Positions 43,401 to 53,500 of a stretch of 64,000 nucleotides of DNA are shown here, one piece after another (within the stretch, counting starts at the first letter, position 1; every line of letters starts with the position of its first letter). The notes below the pieces were generated by a model. It was not told the DNA's origin and did no database searches. It saw only the letters and a program-made list of their open reading frames with translations. The stretch comes from Sulfidibacter corallicola (lineage in GTDB: Bacteria; Acidobacteriota; Holophagae; Acanthopleuribacterales; Acanthopleuribacteraceae): the NCBI RefSeq assembly GCF_017498545.1, contig NZ_CP071793.1, forward strand, positions 8,488,256 to 8,552,255. Direction: 5' to 3'. Both the position numbers and the translations under genes were made by a program.

Positions 43401-44088
43401 TCACCATGTGTTGGTGGGCATGGCTCAACGCGTCACATATTTTCAGGAACAGGTGCAGGCGGGCTTTCAGGTCGGGATTGACGCGTTTCAGGTAGTCCGA
43501 GAGCGTTTGGCCCTCCACGTATTCGATGGCCAGCCAGGGTTGGCCACTGGGCATCACGCCGGCATCGATGAGATGGGCGATATTGGGGTGGTGGAGACCC
43601 GAGAGGATCTTGCACTCTTTCTGAAACAGCGCGGCCGCGTTGGGGTTCCAGGTGAACAGCGCCTTGAGGGCGACTTTCAGATCCAAGTCGTCGACCCGCT
43701 TGGCGAGGTAGACGTTGCCCATGCCGCCCCTGGCCAACTTTCTTTCGATTTGAAAGGGGCCACAGCGGGTTCCGGGTCCCAGTTCCGCGTGGTAACGCAC
43801 GAGGTCGCCCGGGGCGGAGGAAGGCTGGTCGCCATCCGTTTCACGCGAATCCGGTTCGTTTCTCGATATGGATTCTCCGGAGGAGGGCTCGCCGCGTTCG
43901 TTTTGGGCGAGCTCCAGCAATTTCGCCAGACGGGCCCCCAAGGCCGGATCCTCGTCGGCGGTGGTCTCGATCATCCACCGCACCAAGGCCTCGGAACGAC
44001 CTCTTCGCAAAAGTTCGGCGAGTTCCTTGGCCTGTCGCTGGTCTCGCGGCGGTTGAGGTGGTGGGTCGTCGTGGCAAGGGTGGATCAT
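40423..44088 (-). CDS. Ser/Thr protein kinase with C-terminal TPR array, 1221 residues
   Basis: A cytoplasmic N-terminal Hanks-type kinase (about 110-390): LARGGMGNVYLAK loop, VALKAL with K142, HRDLKPRN with D233, DFG at 251-253 and TPEYASPEQ. A single transmembrane helix follows (about 414-432), then some 780 residues of TPR repeats, many of the tetratricopeptide_10/12 type (for example ALAIAAETLGEKHMTYTTLS and GEKHPLVSSTYNNLALLLK). The TPR part would be extracytoplasmic and sense partners; the kinase signals inward. A related protein lies at 50502. It is divergent from an AraC/GyrI gene. The orientation of the TPR part across the membrane is inferred. Confidence 0.93.
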   Translation of the reverse strand: MIHPCHDDPPPQPPRDQRQAKELAELLRRGRSEALVRWMIETTADEDPALGARLAKLLELAQNERGEPSSGESISRNEPDSRETDGDQPSSAPGDLVRYHAELGPGTRCGPFQIERKLARGGMGNVYLAKRVDDLDLKVALKALFTWNPNAAALFQKECKILSGLHHPNIAHLIDAGVMPSGQPWLAIEYVEGQTLSDYLKRVNPDLKARLHLFLKICDALSHAHQHMVIHRDLKPRNIMVMPDGDPKLLDFGIATTLNPETGEQFTVTANVDRMMTPEYASPEQIKGLRIGAASDVYSLGVLLYEMLTGRRPIHFETHNLVEIMRTMDETVVQRPSTTEIETSVLVRDFSSQLRGDLDNIVLKALAREPDQRYASVEALAADIRAYLLGLPVMARTATRMYRFRKFIRRNPWPVGLGTLLSMFLLLFSLYAQRQRTLLTKERDLANREKRTAEHVTDFIVSLFEQVDPDLSREGEINTFEIMENGRRQIDETLEHQPDVQVRLMTTMGKLYRVLGRHEVSQDLLERAVAKSNRDASDTYLTDLELVRTLQARGAYEEARERLDALGETERPGTDLDPGRNARLAHAYGKQWFLAGNYVRAKAHYAQAVDGLSALTIVERLRLRRDRAELESALGNYESAIDELRILLDLQKEHLGPEHSEVARTLASLGNQYQFKGQFEAAGSAYEQSERLTYQLFGDRHPNYIACLAQKGLLFEAMGDYASAEPPLRQALDLARDLLGEDHPQVAATLVHLGSLLHSNGTYPAAEDLYRQAMAIQISRLGEKHPEIVNVLNHLGLLFKTKGDYTGAENFYRRALAIAAETLGEKHMTYTTLSNNLAMVLQIKGDHAGAEALQRKGLAIRKEVLGEKHPLVSSTYNNLALLLKTQGKYAEAEPMYRKALELRRELYGDEHPKVAVSTFNLAVLHHVKGDFEAAEALYREAYLMFRKVVGTHHPYVAASMEGLGAILYTRGEYGETEDLFHEAGEIFRKALGEKHIRVIRNHIKIGNLYRRRGELDRSASHFHKAITLAESIFPKDHEEFIALRTGLACTSLLQGDRASAKPLLERALNIVERTGNIRDGSETRIQQARLLRLRGNHAEAEHQLREALTMRRDRFGANHHTLAPPLLDLAELTLETGNAEKALSHVREAIAIQNETLPAKHEFHRVAESIMGETLFRLGKKKEAEPLLRNAHRALADYLGDSHFLTRDAQKRLETALAGNE

Positions 44089-44328
44089 CGTGCCTCACGT
44101 CCGCAGGGGAGCGGTCCTCGGTGCTCTGTTTTTGGTTCTATTACCTGAATATAGAGAACGGAAGGGTTCTCCCCCAAGTATTTTCTATCGAGGCGAAGGA
44201 CCACGAAGGAGGGACGGCGCGCTGAAACCACCTCGGGAATTCTTCTCTAAAAACCGCAAACGCGGAATAGCGGCGGTGCGGCGGCGGTGTCAGAATGAGG
44301 TCATCGCGAGAACGAGGTTACCGGCACC

Positions 44329-45198
44329 ATGGTCCACAAACCGTCTACCCTGGATGATTACCACCAACGCATCAACCGCGTGCGGCTGTACATTCAGGAT
44401 CATTTAGATCAACCCCTTCAATTGGAGACGTTGGCACGATTGGCGTGCCTGTCGCCGTACCACTTTCACCGCATGTTCGCCGCGTTCTGCGGCGAATCCC
44501 TGAACGCCCATATTCGGCGTTTGCGGTTGGAGCGTGCGGCCCTGCAACTGCGTCATACCCAACTCTCCATTACCGACATCGCCTATGCGGCGGGTTACGG
44601 CACACCGGCCGCCTTCACCAAGGCCTTTCGCCGCTTTTTCGGATTGGCACCTGCGAGTTATCGCCTGACCAACCGAATTCCGGCCGGGCCGGAGCCCCCC
44701 GCATGGTGCGAACACGAAAGGAAACTGACCATGGATCACAAAATCGTAGAGCGCGAACCCCAACGCGTCGCCTTCGTACGCAAAACCGGACCCTACGGCG
44801 AAGTCGCTTCCCTGGCTTGGGGCGTTCTGATGAAGTTCGCCTACGGCCAGCAAGTTATCGGCGAGTCCTCCGAGATGTTCGGTATCAGCCACGACAGCCC
44901 CAAAATCACCGAGGCCGACAAACTTCGCTACGATGCCTGCCTGACCGTGTCCGACACGGTGGAGGCCAATGGCGAAGTGGGTATTCAAACTTTGCCCGGC
45001 GGCCGTTACGCGGTATTCGTGCACAAGGGTGCCTACGAGCAATTCAGCCAGACCTACGACCTCATTTTCGGTCGGTGGTTGCCGGAAAGTGGGGAGACCC
45101 TTCGCGACGCCCCCTGCCTGGAGCGCTATCTCAACCGTGATCCCCGGCGCACCAAGGTGGAAAACCTGAGAACGGAAATCTTCGTGCCGATCGATTGA
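44329..45198 (+). CDS. AraC-family regulator with GyrI-like domain, second copy
   Basis: A 289-residue protein of the same design as the one at 2247: an AraC double HTH (about 14-115; LARLACLSPYHFHRMFAAF, YGTPAAFTKAFRRFFGLAP) followed by a GyrI-like domain (135-289; REPQRVAFVRKTGPYGEVAS, LPGGRYAVFVHKGAYEQFSQ). It is probably a ligand-responsive activator. An ATG start follows GTTACCGGCACC without a clear Shine-Dalgarno. It lies divergent to the first kinase-TPR gene with 240 bp between. Confidence 0.9.
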   Translation: MVHKPSTLDDYHQRINRVRLYIQDHLDQPLQLETLARLACLSPYHFHRMFAAFCGESLNAHIRRLRLERAALQLRHTQLSITDIAYAAGYGTPAAFTKAFRRFFGLAPASYRLTNRIPAGPEPPAWCEHERKLTMDHKIVEREPQRVAFVRKTGPYGEVASLAWGVLMKFAYGQQVIGESSEMFGISHDSPKITEADKLRYDACLTVSDTVEANGEVGIQTLPGGRYAVFVHKGAYEQFSQTYDLIFGRWLPESGETLRDAPCLERYLNRDPRRTKVENLRTEIFVPID

Positions 45199-45542
45199 GC
45201 CTGGCTCCGATTTCGAAATCAGGTGTCCGAGTCCGCGTCGGGCTCGGGCGCCTGCTTTCGATCCTGTCGTTCAGGCTGGGCCTTTCCGAGAATCCTGGAT
45301 AAAAAAGCCTTGCCGGCAGCAGCCCGGAATCGTCTCCAAAATTCGCGCTTCTGTTGGTGAGCCTGTGCCCATACGCGGGGAACCGCTTCTGGTACCTCGC
45401 GCATGGGCGCAATTCCGTTCCATGCCTGCCTGGGTTTGGTATGGTGAAGCCGTCGGAATGGCTGGCTAGCCGAACCGTCGAGGGTGCCACCGCTCGCAGC
45501 CGGTGATGGTTCGAGAGCCAACAATGGAGCGATGATTCGGGT
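45199..45542. other. Non-coding gap between regulator and MBL gene
   Basis: About 340 bp. Minus-strand frames across it are not protein-like. I see no repeat or RNA structure. Confidence 0.4.
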
Positions 45543-46211
45543 ATGACGAACCAAATCACGACGATCACCACCCCTTTCTCTTTTGGGGTTTCCGTGAATT
45601 GTTACCTCGTGGAATCGGGTGACCGGTTCGTGTTGATCGATACGGGCATGCCCAAAAGGCGAAAACAGATCGAAGCGGCGCTGGAAGAAGCGGGCTGCCG
45701 GCCTGGCGCTTTGACACTCATCGTGCTGACCCATGGAGACATCGACCATTGCGGCAATGCACGATATTTCCGGGAACGGTACGGCAGCCGCATCGCGATG
45801 CACCGCGAAGATGTCGGCATGGTGGAAGCGGGCCAGTTCTTTTCGAGCAGGAAAAAACGCAACGCGCTGCTGACGTGGATGATGAACTCCTTTTTCGCGC
45901 TGTCGCCCCGAGATCGCTTCACCCCCGACCTCCTCCTCGACGACGGAGACGATCTCTCGGAATATGGGTTGGCTGCACGGATCGTCGGGCTCCCGGGCCA
46001 TTCGCGGGGCTCAATCGGAGTCCTCACGGCCGCGGGAGAATTGTTTTGCGGCGACCTTTTGGCCAATACCGATCGGCCGGAGCTCTGGTCGATCATGGAC
46101 GACGCTGTCGCTGCACGGGCCAGCGTGATCAAACTCGAGAGCCTCGCAATCGAGCAGGTCTTTCCTGGCCACGGGAGCCCCTTCCCGTGGGCCTCCTTTC
46201 GCGAGGACTGA
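45543..46211 (+). CDS. MBL-fold metallo-hydrolase
   Basis: A 222-residue metallo-beta-lactamase-fold protein: VSVNCYLVESGDRFVLIDTG, the metal motif THGDIDHCGN (HxDxDH variant with Gly after Thr-His), LPGHSRGSIGV, FCGDLLAN and the last ligand FPGHG. Glyoxalase II-like or RNase Z-like minimal hydrolases have this arrangement. The enzyme is cytoplasmic and its substrate unknown. A repeat array begins 40 bp after its stop. Confidence 0.87.
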   Translation: MTNQITTITTPFSFGVSVNCYLVESGDRFVLIDTGMPKRRKQIEAALEEAGCRPGALTLIVLTHGDIDHCGNARYFRERYGSRIAMHREDVGMVEAGQFFSSRKKRNALLTWMMNSFFALSPRDRFTPDLLLDDGDDLSEYGLAARIVGLPGHSRGSIGVLTAAGELFCGDLLANTDRPELWSIMDDAVAARASVIKLESLAIEQVFPGHGSPFPWASFRED

Positions 46212-46249
46212 TGCCACGGCGGCATCGACGGTCTGGTGGGCGCTCTGTT

Positions 46250-46670
46250 GGGGACAGGCAGATGGGAGTTCCTGAAATGATGGGAGTTATCGGGCGTCTG
46301 TAATTTCGCGGGAGAAACTGGCCGGGCTTGGCAGGTTCAAGGCGTACGAGCGATCCGATTCGGTCGGTTCAGGAGCCGCGCCCGTTCCGTTCCCGTTCAA
46401 GCGGGGGCAGGTAGATGGCGGTTCAAGCGGGGACAGGCAGATGGGAGGGCCTGGAATGATGGGAGTTATTGGGCTTCTGTAATTTCGCGGGAGAAACTGG
46501 CCGGGTTTGGCAAGTTCATGGCGTCCGAGCGATCCGATTTGGTGGGTTCTGGTGCCGTGCCCGTTCCGTTCAAGCGGGGACAGGCAGATGGGGGAGAATG
46601 CGGTTCAAGCGGGGACAGGCAGATGGGAGTACCTGAAATGATAGGAGTTATCTCGCTCGAGTAGGTTCTG
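46250..46670. repeat. Two and a half tandem units of about 180 bp with GGGGACAGGCAGATGGGAG
   Basis: Units begin at 46250, 46429 and 46611, with an extra truncated copy at 46576. Each continues CCTGAAATGATGGGAGTTAT and then AATTTCGCGGGAGAAACTGG (diverged in the third). The array fills the gap between the convergent ends of the MBL gene and the CBM2 enzyme. Confidence 0.9.
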
Positions 46671-46719
46671 CCTGGGAACTGGCCGGGCCACGAGGACCCG
46701 GCCAGTGGGGCCTCACGCC

Positions 46720-49362
46720 CTAGGGTTGCGGTAGAGCAACGGGATTCATGAGGTAGCGTTGCAGTTTGACGATCCACCAGTAATCGTCGGTGGGATCGGC
46801 TTCCGTGGGACCGCTGGGCGGCGTGCCCTGTGTGCTGGTGCCCACTCCGGCACCGAACAGCACGGCGATGACACCGGCATCGGCGGTTTCCTGCATGTGA
46901 TCGCGCCAGGTGACGCGGTTACCCTCGCGGCTGACCTTTGCGTCGCCGCCTTGGTTGCGGCTGAAGAAGTCCAAACGGGCCCCTTCGGTGCTGAAGGTGT
47001 CCCCGAGGAAGAAGGTGCCCGCCGAGTCCTCCCAGCGCTGGTGCTGGTTGCTCAACGGCGTGTAGCGACCGTTCTCGGCGTAGGGATTGTCGGCTTCGCT
47101 GGTGTTGATGTGACCCACCGGAATCTGCCACAGGATGACCGGCAATTGGGCGGTCTCCCTCATCGCTCGACAGAAGATCAGGTAGTTCATCCAATGGTCG
47201 GCATTCCAAAACCAGATCGAAGCTTCCGGGTTTTGTGCGGCGCCGTTGTTCTGACCGACGGCATCGAGCCCGTATTTGTCGATCGAGACGAAATCGGCCT
47301 GATAACTGGCGACGCCCGAGTTCAGGTAGTATTGGGTGATGGCCGCGGCCTCGTTGTAGATGTTGGCGCGGCCCGCCTCGAAGCCTTCGGTATCGGTCTT
47401 GTGGATGAGCCCGCTGCCGGGAATGGGCGTGCCCGTGTGCCCGCCGGGCGGAGAGGCCCACAGGTTGAATTGCCAACCCATGATGGTGTCGGGCGTGTGC
47501 TTGCGAATCAAGTAGTTGACGGACTCGACGAAACCGCGAATCGAGGCCGGGAAATCGGGATCTTCTCCGCGAACGAGTATCGGCTCGCCGTCACGGTCGT
47601 CGGTGGTGTATGCCGCGTCGGTGCGCGTGGCGACGCCAGGCCCGGCGTCGGGGAAGGCGAGAGGATCGGGGTTTTCCCGGTTTTGGGCCATGTAGCCGAT
47701 GAAATCGGGCTCCAGCAACATGCCGATCGGCCAACCGTCCGCTTCTTCGGCGATGATGTCGAGCGCCAATTTGAGGTCGCGGTAGTAGCCGGCCATGTAT
47801 TCGGGATCTTGCAGGTGGGCTTTGTCGGTCTCGTAGCTTTCGCCGCCGTCGGGCACGTTGTAGTAGATGAAAAACGGGATGATGCCCAGTTTCTGGCTTT
47901 CGCGGATATACCGCCTCGCACGATCTCCTGGCACGTTTGTCCAAGTAACCCAGCCGTTTACGGGGCCGCCGTTGAGGTAGATGTAGCGGATGTCCACGCG
48001 GCGGTTGCGGTCGCCCTCGTCGAAGTTTCGGAAGAAGGAGAGATGGGAATTGCTGTCCTCGCTCACCGAACCGACAGCCAAGTACCCTGGCAGGCCAGGC
48101 ATGGACCCGTCGGTCTCCCGCACGGCAATCCCGATGTGGCGCACGCCGCCGCTGGCTTCTTCGATGCGAATCCCGGCGAATCCGGCAGCGCGCGGTGTGA
48201 GAACGAGGCGGTGGTCGGCCTCGATGCGCACGCCCAGCACGTCGGCGTTACTGGTCACCGCCGTGAACGCCTCGGGCGTCTCGCCATTGGTGAGGCTCAA
48301 GCTAAAGCCGGTTTCTCCCTGGCCGTCGATGCGCGTGAAGGTGGCGTCGTCATCCACGCCCTCGAGACCGATGAAGGCCGTTGGCGTGCCGCCACCACCT
48401 CCGCCGCCGATTTCGTAGCGAACGTCGCAGGTGCTGTCGTTGAGGGTGCAGTCGGTGACGGATTGGCTGAAGGTGCCCGTGGCGCCGAAGCCCAAGGTGA
48501 CCGAGGCGCCTGGCGCGATTTGGCCGTTCCAGTCCAGATGGGTCACGACGTAGACCGGGCCTGGATCGACCCGCAAAGTTCCGTTCCAAAGTTGGGTGAT
48601 TTGGGGTTCGAAGCCGAAGCCCAGTTCCCAGCCTTCGATGGCTTCGGGCCCCGGATTGGTGATTCGGACGTCCGCGTTGAAACCGTTGTCCCAGCTTGAT
48701 GTGCGGACGAAGGTGACGATCACCTGGTCTTGCCCGCCGTCAGCGCCATCGGAACCGTCGCCGCCATCGCCGCCATCGGAACCGTCGCTCCCATCGGAAC
48801 CGTCAGAGCCGTCGGAACCGTCGCTACCATCGCTGCCGTCGGAGCCATCAGAACCGTCGCCACCATCGGAGCCGTCGCTCCCATCGGAACCATCGGAACC
48901 ATCGCCGCCGTCCGAACCGTCACCGCAACCGCCGGGACAGTTCCCCTGGAGTTGGAAATCTCGAGGCGCCGAAAGCGGATCTTCCGCCCGTTTCTTTCCG
49001 ATGAAGCCGATGCTGACCGTTTGGCCGGGCTGCAGGTCCGGTGACCAACTCGGTCCGGTTACTATCCAGGTCTGCCCCTGGCTTCCCGCGATTTGGCCGT
49101 TCCAGATACTTTCGATTGCGTGGTCCAGCGCGAAGCTGAGCTCCCACTGCTGCAGGGGTTGCTCACCCCGGTACGTGATTTGGATTTCTCCTTGGAAGCC
49201 CGTGGACCAGGGGCTTCCGACCGTCGTGTATTCAATGTCCGCGGGCACGGCGGCCAGGGAAGGAAGAACGGCAACGATGAGTGACAAAAGAAGCCCGGTC
49301 CCGCATCGTGGGCGGGCAGTAAAGCGTCGGTTCGGGTCCCGACGAATCTTCGAGAAGCACAT
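46720..49362 (-). CDS. Secreted enzyme-like protein with two CBM2 domains and a GSD linker
   Basis: About 880 residues from the ATG at 49362. The signal peptide (LLLSLIVAVLPSLAAVPA) is followed by a CBM2 cellulose-binding module (about 35-135; GFQGEIQITYRGEQPLQQWE), a 60-residue low-complexity linker of GSDGSDG / GGDGSD, a second CBM2 (about 205-310; GFNADVRITNPGPEAIEGWE), a beta-rich segment and a C-terminal catalytic-looking domain (about 460-880). That domain has IIPFFIYYNVPDGGE and GMLLEPDFIGYM; the EPD motif and preceding helix recall GH6 cellulases, but the match is weak. The protein probably attacks cellulose or chitin outside the cell. The catalytic family is not settled. Confidence 0.8.
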   Translation of the reverse strand: MCFSKIRRDPNRRFTARPRCGTGLLLSLIVAVLPSLAAVPADIEYTTVGSPWSTGFQGEIQITYRGEQPLQQWELSFALDHAIESIWNGQIAGSQGQTWIVTGPSWSPDLQPGQTVSIGFIGKKRAEDPLSAPRDFQLQGNCPGGCGDGSDGGDGSDGSDGSDGSDGGDGSDGSDGSDGSDGSDGSDGSDGSDGSDGGDGGDGSDGADGGQDQVIVTFVRTSSWDNGFNADVRITNPGPEAIEGWELGFGFEPQITQLWNGTLRVDPGPVYVVTHLDWNGQIAPGASVTLGFGATGTFSQSVTDCTLNDSTCDVRYEIGGGGGGGTPTAFIGLEGVDDDATFTRIDGQGETGFSLSLTNGETPEAFTAVTSNADVLGVRIEADHRLVLTPRAAGFAGIRIEEASGGVRHIGIAVRETDGSMPGLPGYLAVGSVSEDSNSHLSFFRNFDEGDRNRRVDIRYIYLNGGPVNGWVTWTNVPGDRARRYIRESQKLGIIPFFIYYNVPDGGESYETDKAHLQDPEYMAGYYRDLKLALDIIAEEADGWPIGMLLEPDFIGYMAQNRENPDPLAFPDAGPGVATRTDAAYTTDDRDGEPILVRGEDPDFPASIRGFVESVNYLIRKHTPDTIMGWQFNLWASPPGGHTGTPIPGSGLIHKTDTEGFEAGRANIYNEAAAITQYYLNSGVASYQADFVSIDKYGLDAVGQNNGAAQNPEASIWFWNADHWMNYLIFCRAMRETAQLPVILWQIPVGHINTSEADNPYAENGRYTPLSNQHQRWEDSAGTFFLGDTFSTEGARLDFFSRNQGGDAKVSREGNRVTWRDHMQETADAGVIAVLFGAGVGTSTQGTPPSGPTEADPTDDYWWIVKLQRYLMNPVALPQP
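48727..48930 (-). repeat. GSD/GGD low-complexity coding linker
   Basis: Imperfect repeats of GGTTCCGATGGG-type 9-bp units encode Gly-Ser-Asp/Gly-Gly-Asp triplets between the two CBM2 modules. An acidic, possibly calcium-binding flexible linker; such DNA is prone to length change by slippage. Confidence 0.85.
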
Positions 49363-50501
49363 TTCTCTCACCTTTTTTGGGGCGCCACGGTAGTCGGACG
49401 CCATTCAGTCATGAGTGTTGATTTCGAGCGAGCGAGTTCGGCCGGGAACGCCGCGCCATTTCGCTCGTGGACGCCGCTCGCGGTTCCTTGTGTCAGGCAC
49501 TCTCCTCAGACCGGTCGGGACCTGGGTCGAACCGGTTTGCCGGACCGCGAAACCTCGTCCATCCCGACCGTGGGGCTCGACCGCGACGTCGAAGTCCAGG
49601 GCGGGGAGGTGGGATTCAGAAGGCAGGAACGCGATACCCGTCAAGCGATGTCGATCATGACGACCTCCAGAATATGTTTTTTAGCGTGCGTAAAAAGTGA
49701 TCTGGGCGACACGAGCCCTTGGTTTGGTTCGGCTTGTCCTTCTCCATGCGAGCGATGTGGGATACATTGGGGTGTATAGAACAAGCCAGGCAGGAGTGAA
49801 GTGGCCGGGAGTGAAAAGATTCACGGGGGCAGTATATCGAGTTTTGTTTATTAATTCAGTGACTAAACTAACTTAGTTTCCTTTTTGCCTTCCACGAGGC
49901 ATGTTCTCCCTACCTGACCCATCTGGCTGCTCTGCCACTTGTTGTCATCCATCTCTCCTGCACAAGGGTCGCGGTGGCAAAAAAATCGAGGTGGTGCCGC
50001 ACGGGAGGGCACCGTGCAACGACGCCCTGCTGGTCGGCGAGCGACGGTGCCGGACAGGTGGGAGAGCAACGGGTCCTGACCCCTTGCAGGAAGCCAAAGA
50101 GGGAGAACCGACTTCCCAGCGACACCACCTCGTAAATGCACTACCGGATCATTTCCTGAGAAATCGAGGTGGTACCTCGAATCCTCATGAGAGACCCGTC
50201 CCGGGAGGGGAACTATGTTTAATGAAATGTCAGCCGATTCCCGCAAGCGTGAGACCCATCACCACCGCGGGGAACCGGGCTCCTCCGTCGGGCAAAACGG
50301 CCCTACGCTACTCGTGGTGGCGGTTGTCCCGACGCGGTTCCGGCGAGAGCCGACGGGAATCGTCCCGGCGCGAAACGCGGCCTCGCGGGCTTCGAAACCT
50401 GTAATGCCGAGCCGGATTCCTGTGAAGAAAAGGGTGTTTTCCACGTCCTTTTTCTCAATAATCGAGCATGGACATCAACACAGCGGAAAGGTCGTCAATC
50501 G
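49363..50501. other. 1.1-kb region without a convincing gene
   Basis: It lies between the divergent starts of the CBM2 enzyme and the second kinase-TPR gene and should hold both promoters. Plus-strand frames at 49411-49779 and 49901-50404 show no domain or ribosome site. A perfect palindrome, CGAGGT-GGT-ACCTCG, lies at 50165-50179. Confidence 0.5.
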
Positions 50502-53500
50502 GTGAGTGGAACTCTGAAACGCGAGCGGAAAGCCTTCGATCTCTTAATGGAAATCCTTGCTTTGGAGCAAGACCGGCGGGTTGCCGTTCTTTCCGAGAAA
50601 TGCGGCGACGATCGGGAACTGTTCGAATTGGTTCGGGCTCGCCTGGCCGTCGAGGAGGAACTGGACTTCTCCATGTTGCTCGGCGATCAACCACCCGAGC
50701 GCCTGGGGAACTATCGCATCCTGGGGGTTCTCGGAGAGGGAGGCATGGGCCTCATCTACGAAGCCGTGCGGGAAGACGAAACCGCGTTGCCGGTCGCCAT
50801 CAAGATTCTCCGTCGCCATTTGGAGTCTTCGGTCCACGCCCGCCGGTTCGTGATGGAGCGGCGCATACTGGGACAGCTCAAGCATCCCCACATTTGCCAA
50901 ATCTACGACAGTAACCTCACGCCGGCGGGGCAACCCTATTTCGTGATGGAGCGAATTCGGGGCGAGCATCTGGATGTTCACTGCGTTCGATTCGGACTCG
51001 ATCTGAACCAGCGATTGGATCTGTTTTTAAAAATCTGCGACGCGGTTGCCTTTGCGCACAAAAAGCTCGTGATTCATCGTGATTTGAAGCCGGCGAACAT
51101 CCTCGTCGATCAACACGGGATGCCGAAGCTGCTGGATTTTGGCATCGCCAGCCTGATCGATCCCGAAACGGGTTACCAACAAGCCGTGACCGAGGCCGCG
51201 GGGCGGGTGCTCACCCCACTTTATGCCAGCCCCGAGCAATTGCGTTCCCAACCGCTTTCCACCGCCTCGGACATCTTCACCCTGGGGATCCTGCTTTGCG
51301 AAATGATCACGGGTTGCAGGCCCTTTCACCGTTCGGAAGGCTCACCCCTCGAACTGCTCGAACGCATGAATGGTGGGCCGGCCCCGCTCGCCAGCTCCCT
51401 TCTGCGGTCGACCCTGCCGGCACAGGTGCCACCTTGGGGGTGGTTCGAACGGGATCGATCCGATGCCTACGATCCGGGTCCCGTCACCTGGGTGACGAAA
51501 CTGCGTGGCGACCTGGACTGCATCGTGGGAAAGGCCCTGGCTTTCGACCCCGAGGACCGCTACCAGAGTGTGGCGGACCTGGCGGGAGACATCGTCCGCT
51601 ACCAAAACGACGTGCCGATTCTGGCGCGTCCATCATCGTGGCGTTACCGTACTCGGTGCTTCGTGCGCCGCAACCGTCTGTCGGTGACCGCCGCGCTGTT
51701 TACGACGATGATGGCGGTGCTCTTCTCCGCGGCTCTCTACCGCCAGTGGCGGATGATCGACGAGGAACGCCGCATCAACGCCCAAACCTCCCAATTCATC
51801 CAAGACATCTTCGTCGGCGCGGATCCGTTCGCGATGGAATCGACCGACCTTTCGGTGGAGTTCCTGTTGGAAAACGCCTCCAACAACCTCGAGGAAGCTT
51901 TTGGCGATCGGCCCGAGATGCAGGCCCGGTTGGCTTCGGTCCTGGGCTTGATCAATCGGCAGATGGGGTTTCTGGAAACGGCCGAGCCCTTGCTGGCGCG
52001 AGCCTACAGATTGGAACGCGAACGTCACGGCGTCCGACATCCCGTGCCGATCAAGGCCGGTATGGAGTTGGGTCTGCTGTATTTGGAGCAGGGAAGGGTG
52101 GAAGAGGCGATACCGCTCCTGACCGCGGCTGAATCCTTTTTCGAAGAAGCGCCAACGAACGCGGCGGGCAGAGATTACGCCAAGGCGCTCATCAATCGCG
52201 GCAGGGCCGACCTCGAGCTGGGTCGCTGGAAGGCCGTGGAGGCCCGTATCCGGAAGGCCCGATCGATTTTGGATACCATCGAGCCCGTGGATGTGGAGGA
52301 CATCTCCGAGGTCAACAACCTGTGGGGCATCCTGCTCTTTCAGACGAACCGGCTTGCCGAGGCCGAGGAGGTCTTTCGACAGAATGTGTTGCTGTGGAAG
52401 CGGCACCGAGGGGCGGAGCATCTCATGACCATTTCGGCGCAATCCAACCTGGCCAACGTCTATTCGAAGCTCGGCGCGTACGACAAGGCGTTGGATGTGA
52501 CGGCCCAGTCGATTCGCATCGCGCGTACGCGGCTCGGATCCAAACATCCGACGTTGGCCGGTCTGCTCGTCAGCCTTGGCAACCTTCATTTCAAGGCCGA
52601 TCATCATGAGGCGAGCCGGGTGGCCTTCGAGGAAGCGCTGGCGATTCGCCGGGAACGTCTTGGCGAAGATCATCCCAAAACCACCACGATCAAAAACAAC
52701 CTGGCTGCCGTCCTGCAGCACGATGGTGACCTTTTCGGATCGCGCGAATACTATCGCGAAGTGCTTCAGGATTGGACCGCGAGCCGCGGGGAGCAACATC
52801 CCGACACCGAGCTCGCCCTCAGGAATTTGGCGTTTTCCGAACTCATGATCGGGAATCCGGAAACCTCGGCGCGGTTGGCGGCCCGAGCCGTCGCGGCCGG
52901 TGCCGCCTTTGGTGAAACCGATCCGGTGCCCGGCGCCAAGGCCTACCTATGGTTGGGGCGCGCACTCCTCGAGAGTCACGAGTACGACGAAGCGGCGCGG
53001 GCTCTGGACAGGTCTCGATCCTTGTTTCGGTCGTCCACCAACCACGGCACGAGCCGCGACAGGCCCCTGTTGGAATTGGCGCGCCTTCGTTACGCCATGG
53101 GAAACCTGACCGAGAGTGCCGATCGCGCACGCCTCGTTTTGCATCTCAACCGGAACCGAACGCGGGGATTACGCATGTCCCGGGCGAATGGACTGCTGGC
53201 TTCGATCGCGCTTTCTCGCGGCGACACGCTCGAGGCCGCCTGCTACCTGGGCATCGACACGACGGCGATTACCAGTTCGGCGTTGCCTTCTTTCGAAGAT
53301 TACTATCACGATCTCTCGGTGGCGCGCTATCTGGCGGCGGTGGTGTCGGTGGATGCGGCGCGAGCCAGGCTCGTGGACAACCTGGAAAGAACCGCACGCC
53401 GCTATGGCGAGGAAACCCTTCCATGGTTCGAGGTTGCCAGTGTGCTCGCCCTTTACGAGAATCTGCGCGTGCCGTCGGATCTTCCGCTCGATCATTTGGC

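Noticed and set aside
46759..48699. 646-codon plus-strand open frame opposite the CBM2 enzyme
   Set aside because: The minus-strand frame has a signal peptide, two CBM2 modules and a linker; the plus frame is a high-GC shadow without motifs.
48727..48930. Possible CRISPR or DNA satellite
   Set aside because: The repeat is a 9-bp coding microsatellite in frame with GSD codons of a secreted protein, without spacers.
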